64,000 nucleotides of DNA from Aralia elata (taxonomy: Eukaryota; Streptophyta; Magnoliopsida; Apiales; Araliaceae): assembly GCA_034770075.1 (NCBI GenBank), contig CM068380.1, forward strand, positions 23,552,638 to 23,616,637, given 5' to 3'. Below the pieces are notes generated by a model that was not told the origin of the DNA, searched no databases, and was given only the letters and a program-made list of their open reading frames with translations. Position 1 is the first letter of the stretch. Each line of letters opens with the position of its first letter. Below are positions 11,214-22,542 of the stretch, piece by piece. Position numbers and translations under genes: made by a program.

Positions 11214-12933
11214 TGTTGTTTCTCAGAGGCACAAAAGAGATCTAGAAGAAGGGTTGAATAGATCTTTTAAAACTTTTGAATATTTAAGGATCAATTACCA
11301 GATAATTAATCAGTTCAATTTATTTAACATAGCGGAATATTGGTTTAAAATCCTCTTACAGATTTAATGAAATCGCAGTTCTAATTTTAGCACTTGTGAA
11401 GATAAGTCACTCTATGAACTAGTAGTTAAATAACGGAATGTAAAGACGTATAGTAAATAACACAAGATGTTTAAGTGGTTCGGAGTACAAATAACTCCCA
11501 GTCCACTTTTCTAATTCAACAAGTATAAAATCCACTAAGGATAGGGTCACAAAGACCAGATCACTAAGCTCTCTTACAACTGAACCACTAAGGTTCTTTC
11601 GAGTCACTTAGTCTTAGCAAGGTCACTCTGACCAGGACACTTAGTTAAGTTCACTTAAAACTCTTACAACTGAACAACTAAGGTTCCTTCGAGTCACTGA
11701 GTCTCGACAATGTCACTTAGACTGGGTATAATGGTAACTGAGACCAAGTGAATTACAAATGAATGTTGATTAGTTGAGGTGATGCTAAGCTTGCAATAGG
11801 CTTCACTTCTTTGGTACTTAGCAGCTTGAACAAGTAGATCAATATCGAAGAGTAGAGCTTTATGTGCTTGAGTAGAGTTTCAACTTGTTGCTTGGTGATT
11901 CATCATTAGATTTGAATCCTCATACTCATTTATAGACCTTCAGAAATTGTCCCGTTTGAGAGTTCCCGTTGGTGCATTTAATGCTCTGATTCAAAATATT
12001 CTCTGATGATAACTTTAGGGTAGGTATACAACTTGTTTTCGGCCCTAGCACGTCCCATCTACCTCTCGTGAGAGGCGACAGATCTCTAACATAGTGGTTT
12101 AGACATACTACCATCTGATCTTCTTATATGAATTTGAAGATGGTGAGAAACAGTCTTACATTCTTTACTCTGCAATGCTAGACATTTGTCAGTCTTATGA
12201 CAATTCTGACATTCTCTTCAAGTTTGAGTGATCGTAGAGTTTGGTGAAGAACGTAGAATCTTAACTGAGGACGTTCTGAACTCTACGAAGTCGTTCTACG
12301 AAATAGAGAAATGCTCTACGATCTGCTCTATGAATAGCTCTTTACGATGCTGGAGCAAACTCTACGAGCTTCTCTTCTACACTGCGATCTCTACTTTGGC
12401 ATTACGACTCCGAAGGCAGCTCTACGATTCTAAAAGTAGACTCTGTGATTCCGAATTTAACTCTGAAATAACTTTGCAGCCCTACGATCATCCTACTGAT
12501 GCTCTATGAACACATAGTATCTACTAACAAATTTTACTACGAACAAGCAGAATTACTCTTTAATTGTTTTCATAATACGATCTTTGCTTAGCTCTGTGAT
12601 TCTCTGTTCACTCTACGGACTAATCTTTACTTTATAACTTGGAGTGAACTTTAAGAAGAATGAGAGAGCTCTGTGATCGAATCTCTAATGCACCACAAAA
12701 ATGAGTTAACTCTTCAACCCAAGAGAACCTATGAACTGGGCAGAGTAACTATACGAACGATTTGGACATATTGGCTATACACCAGATCAACTCAATAAGA
12801 TCAATCTAATACATTTGATCTATCTATTCTAAGTCATTGTACAATTATATCTCAGATAAGAAATTTACAGAAACTACCGAACAATTATACATTATAATCA
12901 TATCATCAAATTTAACACATTCAAATCCTAACA
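11214..12933 (-). mobile_element. 3' LTR of the nested gag-ORF3 element (1720 bp)
   Basis: On the minus strand the LTR starts TGTTAGGATTTGAATGTG at 12933 and ends ..GAGAAACAACA at 11214. The end carries the 'aacccttcttctagatctct' phrase typical of sirevirus LTR ends. The middle (12230-12620) is dense in CTCTACGA and CTCTATGA words, the reverse complement of CGTAGAG. The corresponding 5' LTR (17109-17626) shares both ends but lacks about 1.2 kb of the middle. Confidence 0.85.
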
Positions 12934-12948
12934 ATCTCCCCCTATTTG
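12934..12948 (-). promoter_or_regulatory. Polypurine tract of the nested element
   Basis: Plus-strand ATCTCCCCCTATTTG is the reverse complement of CAAATAGGGGGAGAT, a purine run ending exactly at the LTR. Same design as at 6366 and 47460. Confidence 0.8.
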
Positions 12949-13159
12949 ATGATGACAAAACCAGTAGTTTTAGAACAAACATCAATTCTAAGATGCAAAG
13001 AACATAAATAGTAAACATGCCTTATAATATAGTAAGAAACTGTATTTCTATATCGAAAGAATAAATTTTATTGATGATCAATGAATTGTACAATGTATAG
13101 CAGTTTACAACAGATATAATTTGAAAATAAACAAAACTACCTATTTGTTTACTATTCTA

Positions 13160-15530
13160 CTACTTACTATCTCCTCATCCCCCTCTTTTCTTTAGAAAGT
13201 CATCTCTTTTCAGATTCTACTCTACGAATGTAGGCTTCCCTTTGATCATCGACTCTTCTTTGAATTTTCTCTATAGAGTCTCACGGGCCAAGATCGGGCG
13301 TGAATGTTCTTTATTCCCCTATAGGATGAGTTCCCTGAAAGTTTCTCTGCAGAAAGGCAGGATCTCCAGGTGGAATTCTTACACCAATGGAAGTCACATG
13401 GGAATGGCCACGATCATCTAAGGGAAGAGCTTGAGGAGGACCAGAGCCTGATGGAATTGATGATTGTTGATATCTCCTCCAAGGTGCTTCTTGCCTCTCC
13501 CTATCCTTTGTATCCCTTGTCTTCTCCCCCTTTTTGTCAACATTCAAAACGTAGACTTCTGCTGATAGTTATTTCACACTCTGCACCAGTTCTTGCATTT
13601 GATTGTGAGACAAGGCAATATCATCACAATTTTCTTGCAACCTTACGTCTGTTTGCTCATGTTGTTAGTGTACAAGTGCCACGGCATTGTCCATCCGAGC
13701 TAGATCATCGTTAGTCTGCTTCATCTGTTGTAGTACCATGATCTTGAACTCATTAAGGGAGGAGCTTAGGTTGAAGACTTTGTTAGTGAGGCTTTTATAG
13801 TGTCTTCTTGGGATTTTTGAAGAGCCAGTATAGCCTTTTTATGGTCTTGAAGGTGCCTGGCGTAGATGGCATCTCTCTGCTTAAGATTCTCAGCAATGTC
13901 TCTTAGAAGTTCTTTCATGTCTTTCCAAAACTCTTTAGACATTTCTACTAGAACTTTGGTTGCAGTTTCTGCAATACGCCACAAGGTGTTCTCAATTGTA
14001 GTTGAAGAGTGCTTTAGATTGGCATTGAGCTCATCCACAATAAGATCCATGTACTCTTTTAACTAAGGCTTGGAGGGTATTATTGAGACAGGCTTAAAAA
14101 TATGGTTTAACATATCTTCATAATTAGCCTTATTACTCTGAGGAATATTAGGTAAAGTAAAGGCTAGATCAAAGTATTCATTTTGGGATGAGGAGGGTAT
14201 ATTTGAACGGGTGATTTGATTTATTGCTGGTTAAACTGTTTGTATAGGGGATACAGGTTGTTCAGTTTGTATATGTGATGGTATAGAAGAGGAAAGTATG
14301 ACTGTATCTATGGTATTTACAGGAGTATGTGTAGGAGAAGACTGTGCAGAGGCTTCGATCGTAGGGTGAGAGGACTGTGCGGAGGCTTCGATGGTATAGT
14401 TGGTACATCAACCTTAGAGTTTTGGAACTCTTTGATCAGAGGTTGAATGGGTTGAACTTCAGTCATGGGGGTAGCAGGTATCTCAGGGATCGTAGGGGGT
14501 GAATCTTCGATCTCTTCAAAGCGAGAAAATTCTAGAGGAGGAGAATGAATGATGATGAATGAGTAAGGAACGAAAATTACCTTATTGTATGTACAGAAGA
14601 ATGATTTGTCATAAGATATGGTCTTTTTGGCGTATCTGAGGATTCAAAGAAAGTTCTGAGCCATCACTTTCACATTAGGATAGGACTTGAATGTCCATGA
14701 GATGAAGCTCAGATCTTCGTGAATAAGTGCTTGGAACAAGGGCATGAGAGGTAAAAAGTAGAACATGTTATCACTTTGATTATTGTAAGTAATGGTACTT
14801 CTGGTCATGAAGATTCCTCTTTGCTTTTGCTAAGTTTCCCCATGATTTCTACCGTTTTTGCTTCTTCTTGAGGAATTGAGGGGGCTTCATGTATAGCTTC
14901 TAGTTACTCCCCCTCAACTTAAGCATTCATCTGTTTATGCTGGGTTTCACTAATGACTTCTTCTTTTGGTTGCTCAACTTCTGTGTGTTCTTGAGGCATT
15001 GGAGGGGCTGATAGTAAGACTTCTGGATGTTCCCCCTCAACTTGTGCATTAAAGTGCTCAGAAGCAGGTGAGCTTTGCTTAACCAAGATATCAGCAATAA
15101 CTGACTCAATGATCCTTGTTTGGACCACTGAATTATTTGATGAGCTTAGATTGGTCACTGGTGACTCCCCCTTCGAATCAGCTTCTTTCTCTTCTAGAAG
15201 GTCAGATGACCTTTTTTCTTCTCCTTTAGCTCAGGTGTTAAATCATTCACAACCATTTTTTCAGTTTCATCTTGAGGCTCTGACAGATCAACCATCCTAG
15301 CCATTTCATCTTCACCAACTGTAGGCTCAGGCTCATCAGCCATCTCAGCCATCAAATTTTCACCAATAAGTAGCTCAGGCTCATCAGCCGTCCCAGCCAT
15401 CACATCAATTTCAGCAGCTGCAACACTTCCTGACTCTACGATCAGAGAGCTAAAGCGCTTTACGATCGGAGATAGGATGGTCTTCTTAGAACGTTCGCCC
15501 CTGGTTCCTTTTCTTTTTTTTAAGAGAGCA
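13160..15530 (-). pseudogene. ORF3 (plant transposon protein) of the nested sirevirus, decayed
   Basis: Minus-strand pieces in order: acidic, repeated ADEPEP/ADEPEL-type segments (15403-15194), a Pro/Glu-rich part (15158-14919), then LMPLFQAL, LSFISWTFKSYPN and KVMAQNFL (about 14750-14640), a Pro/Thr-rich part, and a helix-prone tail (14050-13766: DELNANLKHSSTTIENTL, EMSKEFWKDMKELL). The FISW..PN.K...QNF block also occurs in ORF3 of the element at 42.6-50.6 kb, so the two are homologous. Basic and charged residues end near 13160. Many stops. The product has no known biochemical role; it probably belongs to the putative plant transposon protein family. Confidence 0.6.
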
Positions 15531-16948
15531 ATGGGTCCTTCAGCTTCCTCTCCACTTTTTTTTACCCTGCTTTTTCAGAGGAGGCTTGTCTGCTATGGAG
15601 ACCTCAATCTCATGAACTGTTGAGGCAGCAGAACCCTGGGATATAACTTTTTTCTTCCCTATGTCCTTCCTCACAAGCTTAGAGGCTTCGTCATCTTCTT
15701 CTGACTCTTCCTCAATCATTGTTATCTTCCTTTTCAATGAGGGTTTCTCCACCTCACTGATGTCAATTACTCGACAATCAGTGGACTTGCTTGAATTTTC
15801 TTCTATGTCCATCAGACAGAGATTGGCCATATGTTGTCCTTTATCATCACTGGAATCTAAACTAGAGCTGCTTTCTAATTCACTCCACGATCCTTCAGCT
15901 ACAGAGCCTTTTTCTTTCTTATGATGCTTCTTATAGCCCTTGAAATTCTTCTTTGGGTAAGAATTCTTCTTATCTCGCTTGAGCTCTTCTCACAGAGGTT
16001 TGGTGCACTCTGCGATATAATGGTCAAGCTTCTTGTAATTATAGCATAGATCTTTTTCTTGATCTTTGCTACTACTGCCTTTATTGTAGCTCTTTCTTGG
16101 TTTCCAGTTGTTGCTCTTTCATATGAACTTTTTCAGCCTTCTTGCGAGCAATACTGTATCTTCATCATCATCAGCTTCATCATCATCAGAATCTTCTTTG
16201 ACTGGAGCTTTGGATATTGTTTCTTCTGAAACTTTGAGAGCAACACCTTTATCTTTTCTCTTGCTTTCTGATGTCGTCTCTGCTCGCTGATTCAGCTTTA
16301 ATTCATAGGTAAGAAGATTATCATAGAGCTTCTGCATAGTCATTTCGTGCAGAATCTTTAATCACGAATAGCAGTAGTTTTGGCATCCCACTTACTAGGT
16401 AGTGATCTCATGAACTTGATGTTAAGGTCCTTATTTAGATAGACCTTTCCATAAGCTCTCAATGAGTTAAGCAGCATATTGAATCTCTCATATGTAGCAA
16501 TTATGTTCTCTCCTAGAATGTGAGAAAACATTTCATACTACTGATTCAGAAGAGACTGCTTATTCTCTCTGACTTCTTCTATTCCTTCGTGCATTATTAA
16601 CAAAACTTCCGAGACTTCTTTGGTTGTTGTGTAGTTGACTACATTTTCAAACAGCTCATCTTCTAAAGCCATGAACAGGATGTTCTTAGCCCTTTTGTCC
16701 AACTGCACCAACTTCTTTTCATTGTCAGTCCATTCAGCTCTGTTTGACTGGCATTTTGTTTGGATCATCAGAGGTTGGAGCCAGCTTTGTTAGTATGTAT
16801 AGACCACTGATAACAGCATCATATAAATCTTCATTTATTGCATCCATATACGCCTGCAAACAAACTTTTCAGTTAGCAAATTTTTCTTTATTTAGAAGGG
16901 GTGGCTTATTTCCACCACCAAACTCAGAACTAGTTTATTGTGTGCCAT
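15531..16948 (-). pseudogene. Copia gag of the nested element, decayed
   Basis: The start is the minus-strand ATG at 16948, just below the primer-binding sites. Recognisable parts: a capsid segment at 16768-16538 (NEKKLVQLDKRAKNILFMAL, TTKEVSEVLL, the UBN2-type gag fold), LPSKWDAKTTAIRD near 16370, KLYDNLLTYELKLNQRAE (16334-16280), and a zinc-knuckle remnant near 16010 reading CYNYKKLDHYIAEC, in which the second Cys has become Tyr. After an acidic, Lys-rich part (15924-15540, with ANLCLMDIEENSS) the frame runs straight into ORF3-like sequence. Gag packages RNA and forms the particle; this copy has frameshifts and stops. Confidence 0.7.
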
Positions 16949-16976
16949 ATGATCAACTCAAAGTATTTAAGTTTTT

Positions 16977-17161
16977 GGTAATGAGAACCTGTTCTGATAC
17001 TAGTTATTTCCCGAAGGCACAAAAGAGATCTAGAAGGGAGTTGAATAGATCTTTTAAAACTGTTGCTCTACGAACCTGTTGGTAATGAGAACTTGTTCTG
17101 ATACTACTTGTTGTTTCCCGAAGGCACAAAAGAGATCTAGAAGGGGGTTGAATAGATCTTT
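16977..17161 (-). repeat. 105-bp tandem duplication of primer-binding site plus LTR tail
   Basis: GGTAATGAGAAC.TGTTCTGA starts at 16977 and again at 17082. Each copy continues with TACTA (primer-binding site on the minus strand), a short spacer and the LTR end 'tttcccgaaggcacaaaaga' through 'gttgaatagatctttt'. A third primer-site fragment (AACCTGTTCTGATACT) follows at 17164. The minus-strand core TAGTATCAGAAC resembles the copia initiator-tRNA(Met) site TGGTATCAGAGC. Confidence 0.8.
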
Positions 17162-17626
17162 TAGAACCTGTTCTGATACTCATCCTACTGATGCTCTACG
17201 AACACATAGAGTACTCTACTAAAAACATTTACTACGAACAGGCAAAGTTACTCTTCAATTGTTTTCACAATACGATCTTTGCTTAACTTTACGATTCTCT
17301 GTTCACTCTACGGATTGATCTTTACTTTACAACTTAGAGTGAACTTTAAGAAGAATGAGAGAGCTTTGTGATCGAATCTCTGATGCACTACGAAAATGAG
17401 TTAACTTTGCAACCCAAGAGAACGTATGAACTAGGCAGAGTAACTATACGAACGATTTGGACCTATTGGTTATACACCAGATCAACTCAATAAGATCAAC
17501 CTAACACATTTGATCTTTCTATTCTAAGTCCTTGTACAATTATATCTCAAATAAGGACTTTACAAAAACTACTGAATAATTATACATTATAATCATATCA
17601 TCAAATTTAACACATGTAAATCCTAA
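17109..17626 (-). mobile_element. 5' LTR of the nested element, internally deleted (518 bp)
   Basis: It shares the first about 450 bp (U3 side, from 17626 downward) and the last about 55 bp with the 1720-bp 3' LTR. The middle is missing and replaced by a 17-bp primer-site fragment at 17164. Both termini are intact, so the target duplication is readable. Confidence 0.8.
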
Positions 17627-17631
17627 CACTT
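17627..17631. repeat. Target-site duplication CTTTT, right copy
   Basis: Pairs with 11209-11213 and fixes the borders of the nested gag-ORF3 element. Confidence 0.85.
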
Positions 17632-19153
17632 TTCACATTTTTGATAGAATTGTACCCAATTCCTTGTTTATCAAGACGTGATCTTTAAGCACCCTACATT
17701 ATATTTAAATTTTCTTCTCCTTGAACAAATTTTAAAAGGTCTTTTTTTTAATGATATTATTTCTTCATTATTATTATTTTTTCATCATTAAATGCATCTA
17801 TGCACGTATCTCTCATTTTTAGACTTTCTTTTAGGACTTCATTTTCCTTTTTAAGACCAATGTTTTCTTCATGTAATTGATTTGCACGATTATATATAAT
17901 TTTATTATAGTTATTTAAATAATCATTCTTGGTATTTAACTTAGACATTTCGCTTGATGTACAATCTTTGACCATATCTTGTTTTTCTTCAATAAGTGTT
18001 TCTACTTCATTCATTAAATCTTTTATCCAACTTTTTAAATGAGCAGTTTTTTCTTTAAGACGTAGGTTCTCATTTTTTAAAGCAAGATAATCTGAAATGG
18101 TTACCCCAAGAGTTTCATTGTTTATCTCGGATGTTTCTTGGTTGTCTAATGTTGTGAAGCAAACTTGTGCAGTTTCATTATCTTGATCAGCTCCATGCTC
18201 AGATTCTTCAATGCTCCATGTCATCAAGGCTCTGCTTTTTGAATTGTCCCTTTTGTTCTTCTTTTTGAGTTGGAAATAATCTCTATTGAAATGACCAGGC
18301 CTTCCACATTCAAAGCAGATTTCTTCTTGTTTTAGTTTGAAGTCCTTGTTGTGAGCTTTTACCTTGAAACTTTGATTGATTCTTTCTTCTGATTATATCT
18401 CTCAACTTTTTGGTTATCAGTGCTATCTGTTCAATAGAGTCTTCATGATCTCCTTCATTGTTGCTCTCGACTTGAAGTGCTAAAGTCCTTCTCTTTAGTG
18501 TCTCTTCTTTATCATATCTTTTGAGTTAGTTCTCAAACTCTTCAAGCTCTCTAAATAGTGTAAAAGTCTCTATTGTACTAATTATGATAAGTCTTAAAGA
18601 GTGGTGACTTTTAGGGCGAGCCGTTTGGGCATAACTCTCAACAGCTTTCTGTTAATTTCTCTTTGATCAATTTTCTTTCCAAGCATACTAAGTGAATTCA
18701 TTAAAGTAAGGAACCTTGTTTGAGCTTCTTTGATCGTCTCATTCTTCTATAGTTTGAACAGTTCATATTTTGCATCAATATGCTTAGTTTCACCTCTTTC
18801 ACCTTGGAAGTTCCTTCATAACTTATGATGAAATTATGCCAGATTTCCTTTGTCGTATTGTAAGCAGAGACTTTGTTAATTTTTGATTGGACCATTCCGC
18901 TCAACAGAGTATTCATGGCTTTCGAGTCATAAGACACCATATATGATTCATTAACGTCCATTTCCATAAGAGTCTTTGGTCTTCCATCGCCATGCCTTGG
19001 AATGACGGGTTTGTTGTCAACCACCCACTATTCCCATGGATCCCTATTGAGGTATATCTTCATTCTTAATTTCCAAAAATTAAGATTCTCACTGCCGAGC
19101 AATAATGGTGGCTTGTTGGCAGACTAGTCTTCTTGTGAATTAAGGTGTGCCAT
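17632..19153 (-). pseudogene. Copia gag of the outer sirevirus, decayed
   Basis: The start is the minus-strand ATG at 19153 (MAHLNSQED). Order of parts: NKPPLLLGSENLNFWKLRM near 19110; VDNKPVIPRHGDGRP and YNTTKEIWHNFI (19024-18820), a UBN2-type capsid domain; a CCHC zinc knuckle near 18310 reading CFECGRPGHFNRDY, where the last Cys is Tyr; and a long coiled-coil-like C-terminus (18227-17757: SDYLALKNENLRLKEKTAHL, HEENIGLKKENEVLKESL). Long coiled coils after the knuckle are usual for sirevirus gag. It is split from protease by the nested element. Several stops are present. Confidence 0.75.
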
Positions 19154-19200
19154 AGGATCTTACCCTACGGCCTGCAAAGATCATCGTTAGTAGAGCCAAA

Positions 19201-19211
19201 CTCTGATACCA
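19201..19211 (-). promoter_or_regulatory. Primer-binding site (initiator tRNA-Met type)
   Basis: Plus-strand CTCTGATACCA is the reverse complement of TGGTATCAGAG, the standard copia site complementary to the 3' end of initiator tRNA-Met. It lies 2 bp from the LTR edge at 19214. Confidence 0.9.
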
Positions 19212-19213
19212 AA

Positions 19214-20097
19214 TGAAATTATGTGTATGCACACCTAGAAGGGAGGTTGAATAGGTGTATATGATCGAATTGATTAACAATGATAAATTTTAATTTCTCT
19301 GTTGCAACTTTAATCCAGATAGGTAGGACCTATCTGTTTTGGTGTCTATATTAAACTGTTACTAATTATAGAAGTAATCCAGATAGGTAAGACCTGTCTG
19401 CTTTGGTGTTTGTATTAAATTGTTACTAAGAATCTTCTTTAAATTACTTAAGATTTAACAGCGCAGAGTATGCAGATGTATGTATAGTGTTCTAATGCAG
19501 AATTAAGCAAAATAAGATAATCAGCAAACCACAAACACCCCAAGATTTTTACATAGTTCGGCCCCTAACCTCTATTCTAATGGCCTAATCCACGTCCAAT
19601 ACCAATTGGTATTGGAGACTCTTTTATTTATAAATTATTCAATGAATTACAAGACACTATGTACAAAGAAGCTCTGAACACTGTTGGACACCACTGCCCC
19701 ATTTGCACAACTACAACTGCTTGTACCATTGTAACTTTAAAACTTCCTTTGTACAGGCATATCCACCACTAGATCAAACACAAACCAATCTAGGTTTGTA
19801 TACAAGTTTTAACAAGAATGAATATGATTACAAGATATAACTATAAATTTTCAGCAATAAGAATTTAATAACAAGGCAAGAACAATTTGCTAGAAAACTT
19901 TTCTGTGAAAGCACTGTGGTTTTTCTTCTTGATTCATTGTTTTTGAAGCTTTTGTCGTGAGGAATATATAGAAATGAAGTCCAACGACACAAAGAAAATT
20001 ACGTTGGAAGGGAAAAATATATTGCTAAAAATTAGCAACCCTAACGAAAATTAATTTCAAACTTATAAGGAAGGATTTTGAATTTTGAAAACAGACA
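19214..20097 (-). mobile_element. 5' LTR of the outer sirevirus
   Basis: The low-coordinate edge is fixed by the primer-binding site. It shows the sirevirus LTR ending on the minus strand (CACCTATTCAACCTCCCTTC then TAGGTGTGCATAC). The high edge is placed at CA 20096-20097, just before hAT transposase-like sequence; it could lie up to about 20 bp further on. No 3' partner is present, so the border is not confirmed. Confidence 0.65.
19311..19430. repeat. 64-bp tandem repeat in the LTR
   Basis: TAATCCAGATAGGTA starts at 19311 and 19375. Both units share 'gacct.tctg.tttggtgt.t', 'tatta' and 'ctgttacta'. The second unit is about 56 bp. It lies in the U5/R side of the LTR. Confidence 0.85.
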
Positions 20098-20098
20098 A

Positions 20099-20147
20099 CT
20101 TGATAGTAAGATGCCACAATGTTGGCAAATCTCCTTGATAGTAAGAT
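20099..20147. repeat. 14-bp direct repeat at the LTR-hAT junction
   Basis: CTTGATAGTAAGAT occurs at 20099-20112 and 20134-20147, 35 bp apart. The second copy is part of the transposase frame (LLDSKI). The first may be a copy made during repair when the retroelement inserted or was truncated; this is inference. Confidence 0.6.
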
Positions 20148-21869
20148 TGAGGAAATTGAACCCGAGTATGTTGTTCAAGTGGTCACGGACAATACCTCTA
20201 ATAACAAGGCAGCGGGGCATATACTAATAGAGAGGAAACCTACACTATTTTGGACACCTTGCACCGCTCACTGCCTAGACCTTATGCTAGAGGACATAGG
20301 CAAGAAAAAGCAATTCCAGCGTACAATCACAAATGCAAGAAGAATTACAACATTCATTTACAAGCATGGTCGTCTTCTTGATGCGATGAGGGAAAAAAAT
20401 AAATGGGAGGGATCTTGTAAGACCCGGAGTTACTAGATTTGTTACAGCTTTCCTCACCTTACAGAGTTTGTACAAGCATAGAGATGCATTGAGGCATTTG
20501 TTCATAAGCGACGATTGGACAAAATTTAAGTTGTCAGCTACTGAAGCGGTGAAGAAAGTATGTGATACTGTAATTTCAACTACATTTTGGCATCATGTTG
20601 AGGATTGCATTAGGGCATCACAGCCACTTCTTGTAGCCTTGAGGATTGTTGATGGTGATGAGAAACTTGTTGTGCCAAAACTTTTCGCTGCGATGGAGTG
20701 TGCTAAGAAAAAAATTAAATATTCATTTGATAACAAACAAAGACTCTACAAGAAGGTGATTGACATTGTTGAGCGGCAATGGAAAAGCCAAATGGAGTAA
20801 AAATTATATAGGACTGCGTTGTTTCTCAATTCGGGCAAGTACTTTAATATCAAAGAGGAACGTTCGGTGTTAACTGTCACTCTACAAGACAACTTCAATG
20901 ACATTCTTGCAAAGATGGTGCCCGAACTAGATTTGCTCGATAAGATAAGCAATCTAGCCAATAACTATGATGCTTCTCGAGATACTTTTACAAGAGAAAT
21001 GGCGATTAGGCAACGAAAATTAAAGAATCCTCGTAAGTATATTGAAATATATATAAAGATATAAAAAATAAATTATAATTATATACATTCTTTTTTTCCT
21101 CCTTTTAAAATATTTATATTTCTTTTAAATGTTTGCTAGTTGATTGGTGGAGTGCTTTTGGAGGGCGAGCTGTTGAGCTTACAAAGTTTGCAAAGAGAAT
21201 TTTAGGCCTTTGTTGTTTTTCTTCCGGTTGTAAGCGCAATTGGAGTATATTTGAGTTTGTAAGTACTTTCTATTGTTGGTTCAAAAGTAATAAGTCATTC
21301 ACTACTAATATTAACTATTTTTTATATAATTAAAAAATTTTATCATTGATATTATTATTTTTTGGTTTATTTATTTTAGATTCATACGAAGAAGAGAAAT
21401 AGATTGGAACACAAACGATTGAGTGACTTGGTGTATGTCCAATACAATCGAAAGATCGTTTCAAAGCTACAAAAGAGGCGTGAAGTTGGAAAAAAAATTG
21501 ATCCATTAGCCATTGATGACTTTAAATGGGGTAATAAATAGATCAATAATGAGGCCGATGTTGTTCATCCTGGGAAGGATCTTACATGAAATGATGTGGA
21601 TCGAGTAACTGGTGCATCCAGCACGCTTTCGCAATCCTTCAAGGAGGGCTCGTGCTAATACCGGTGATAATGTTATTACATACTCTTAACATGGTGGTGG
21701 TTCAACTTCAAAGGAATCAAGGTTGATGGATTCCGATTCCGATGATGAAGAGAAAATTCCAAATGATGATGATGTGGAAGATGATTTTGGAAAAAGACCA
21801 CCTGTGCTTTTGAATGAGAGTAGTTCTCATGGAAGAGATGGAGATGACCTTCTTGATGAGTTTGCTTGA
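20113..21869 (+). pseudogene. hAT-superfamily transposase, C-terminal half (DUF659/hAT dimerisation type)
   Basis: The plus strand reads LLDSKIEEIEPEYVVQVVTD, LFWTPCTAHCLDLMLEDIGK and later DWWSAFGGRAVELTKFAKRI and CFSSGCKRNWSIFEF. These are the RNase-H-like core (TPCxAHCxDLMLEDIG) and the hAT dimerisation domain of plant DUF659/hAT transposases. A frameshift lies near 20412 and a TAA at 20798. Two introns with GT-AG ends are still visible: 21033-21139 and 21259-21379. After the second, IHTKKRNRLEHKRLSDLVYV and an acidic C-terminus (SDSDDEEK..., stop near 21869) follow. The BED finger and N-terminal half are missing; the 5' side ends at the copia LTR. Not functional. Confidence 0.85.
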
Positions 21870-22430
21870 ATGATGTTTAGAGACTAGTGTAGAGAGTCTA
21901 GACATTATTTTGATTTGTTATGTGGTATTTTATTAGTTATTAGACTAGTAATATGTGATGGTTGGTTGCAACTTTATTTTCTATGTGGTGTTTGTTGAAT
22001 TCTTGATTTATTCTACTAGTTTTTAATATCAAGTGTTTTATTTTTAGAATTATTGCTAAGTATTTACATAATTGCGCTTTTAATGTTATTCCATAGTGTT
22101 CTGTTTTGAGTTTTAATGTATATGAAATTTTATTGTCAATATACTCGTTAAGATAAATAATATATAAATTGCACATTGTAAACGATTTGTCGCCATACGA
22201 ACGCCATGGCGGTCGCCTTGTCGCCTAGGTGTCTTAGCAGTCGGCTACCGTCATGACTCGCCATGGTACCGTGACAACTATAGACCAGACCAGACCAGCC
22301 CGTTGTGCATGTCTATATGACACACATTGCACATCTAGGTACAACAACAACTTACCAACCATACTGCTACGAAGCAAAATAGCAAATGCGCTGTCAATGA
22401 CAGCTAGGATAACTATAGTTAGCAGTTTAC
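21870..22430. other. Region after the hAT gene, possible element 3' end
   Basis: No gene. 22186-22282 is unusually GC-rich for this window and contains CGCCATGGCGGTCGCC, GTCGCCTAGG and CGCCATGGTACC, the sort of short clustered motifs that plant hAT elements carry near their ends. The element's right terminus may lie near ACAACTA at 22282. No partner terminus is available to test it. Confidence 0.35.
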
Positions 22431-22493
22431 CATGGTTAACTATCATTTTACTTGTCCTTGTAAACTAGAGTTAGAAGTTAGTTAACTAGTAAG

Positions 22494-22542
<49 letters not shown>

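Larger units (their letters stand above)
11214..17626 (-). mobile_element. Nested non-autonomous sirevirus carrying gag and ORF3 but no pol
   Basis: Both outer edges are TG..CA and are flanked by the identical 5-bp target duplication CTTTT (11209-11213 and 17627-17631). Read on the minus strand: 5' LTR remnant (17626-17109), duplicated LTR tail and primer-binding sites (17161-16977), gag (16948-15531), ORF3 (15530-13160), polypurine tract (12948-12934), 3' LTR (12933-11214). No protease, integrase, RT or RNase H sequence is seen between gag and ORF3. The element must have depended on another element's enzymes. It inserted between gag and protease of the outer copia element. Confidence 0.85.
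8293..20097 (-). mobile_element. Outer sirevirus-type copia element, minus strand, 3' end lost
   Basis: Reading from high to low coordinates: 5' LTR (20097-19214), primer-binding site (19211-19201), gag (19153-17627), a nested element (17626-11214), then protease, integrase, RT and RNase H (11213-8293). The gag-pol order protease, integrase, RT, RNase H is that of Ty1/copia. RNase H is cut at 8293 by a Ty3 LTR and the 3' LTR is not found in the window. Reading frames contain many stops. Confidence 0.75.

Noticed and set aside
13370..13714. Plus-strand open frame of 114 codons
   Set aside because: It is opposite to the minus-strand ORF3 of the nested element and has no recognisable domain.
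16984..17104. tRNA-like sequences (TATCAGAAC and similar)
   Set aside because: These are primer-binding sites complementary to a tRNA 3' end, not tRNA genes; no cloverleaf can be drawn.
8293..20102. ACTTG at 8293-8297 and at 20098-20102 as target duplication of the outer sirevirus
   Set aside because: Both pentamers follow a CA on their left, so both would be right-hand flanks; 8293 is inside RNase H coding sequence, not at an LTR end. Coincidence.
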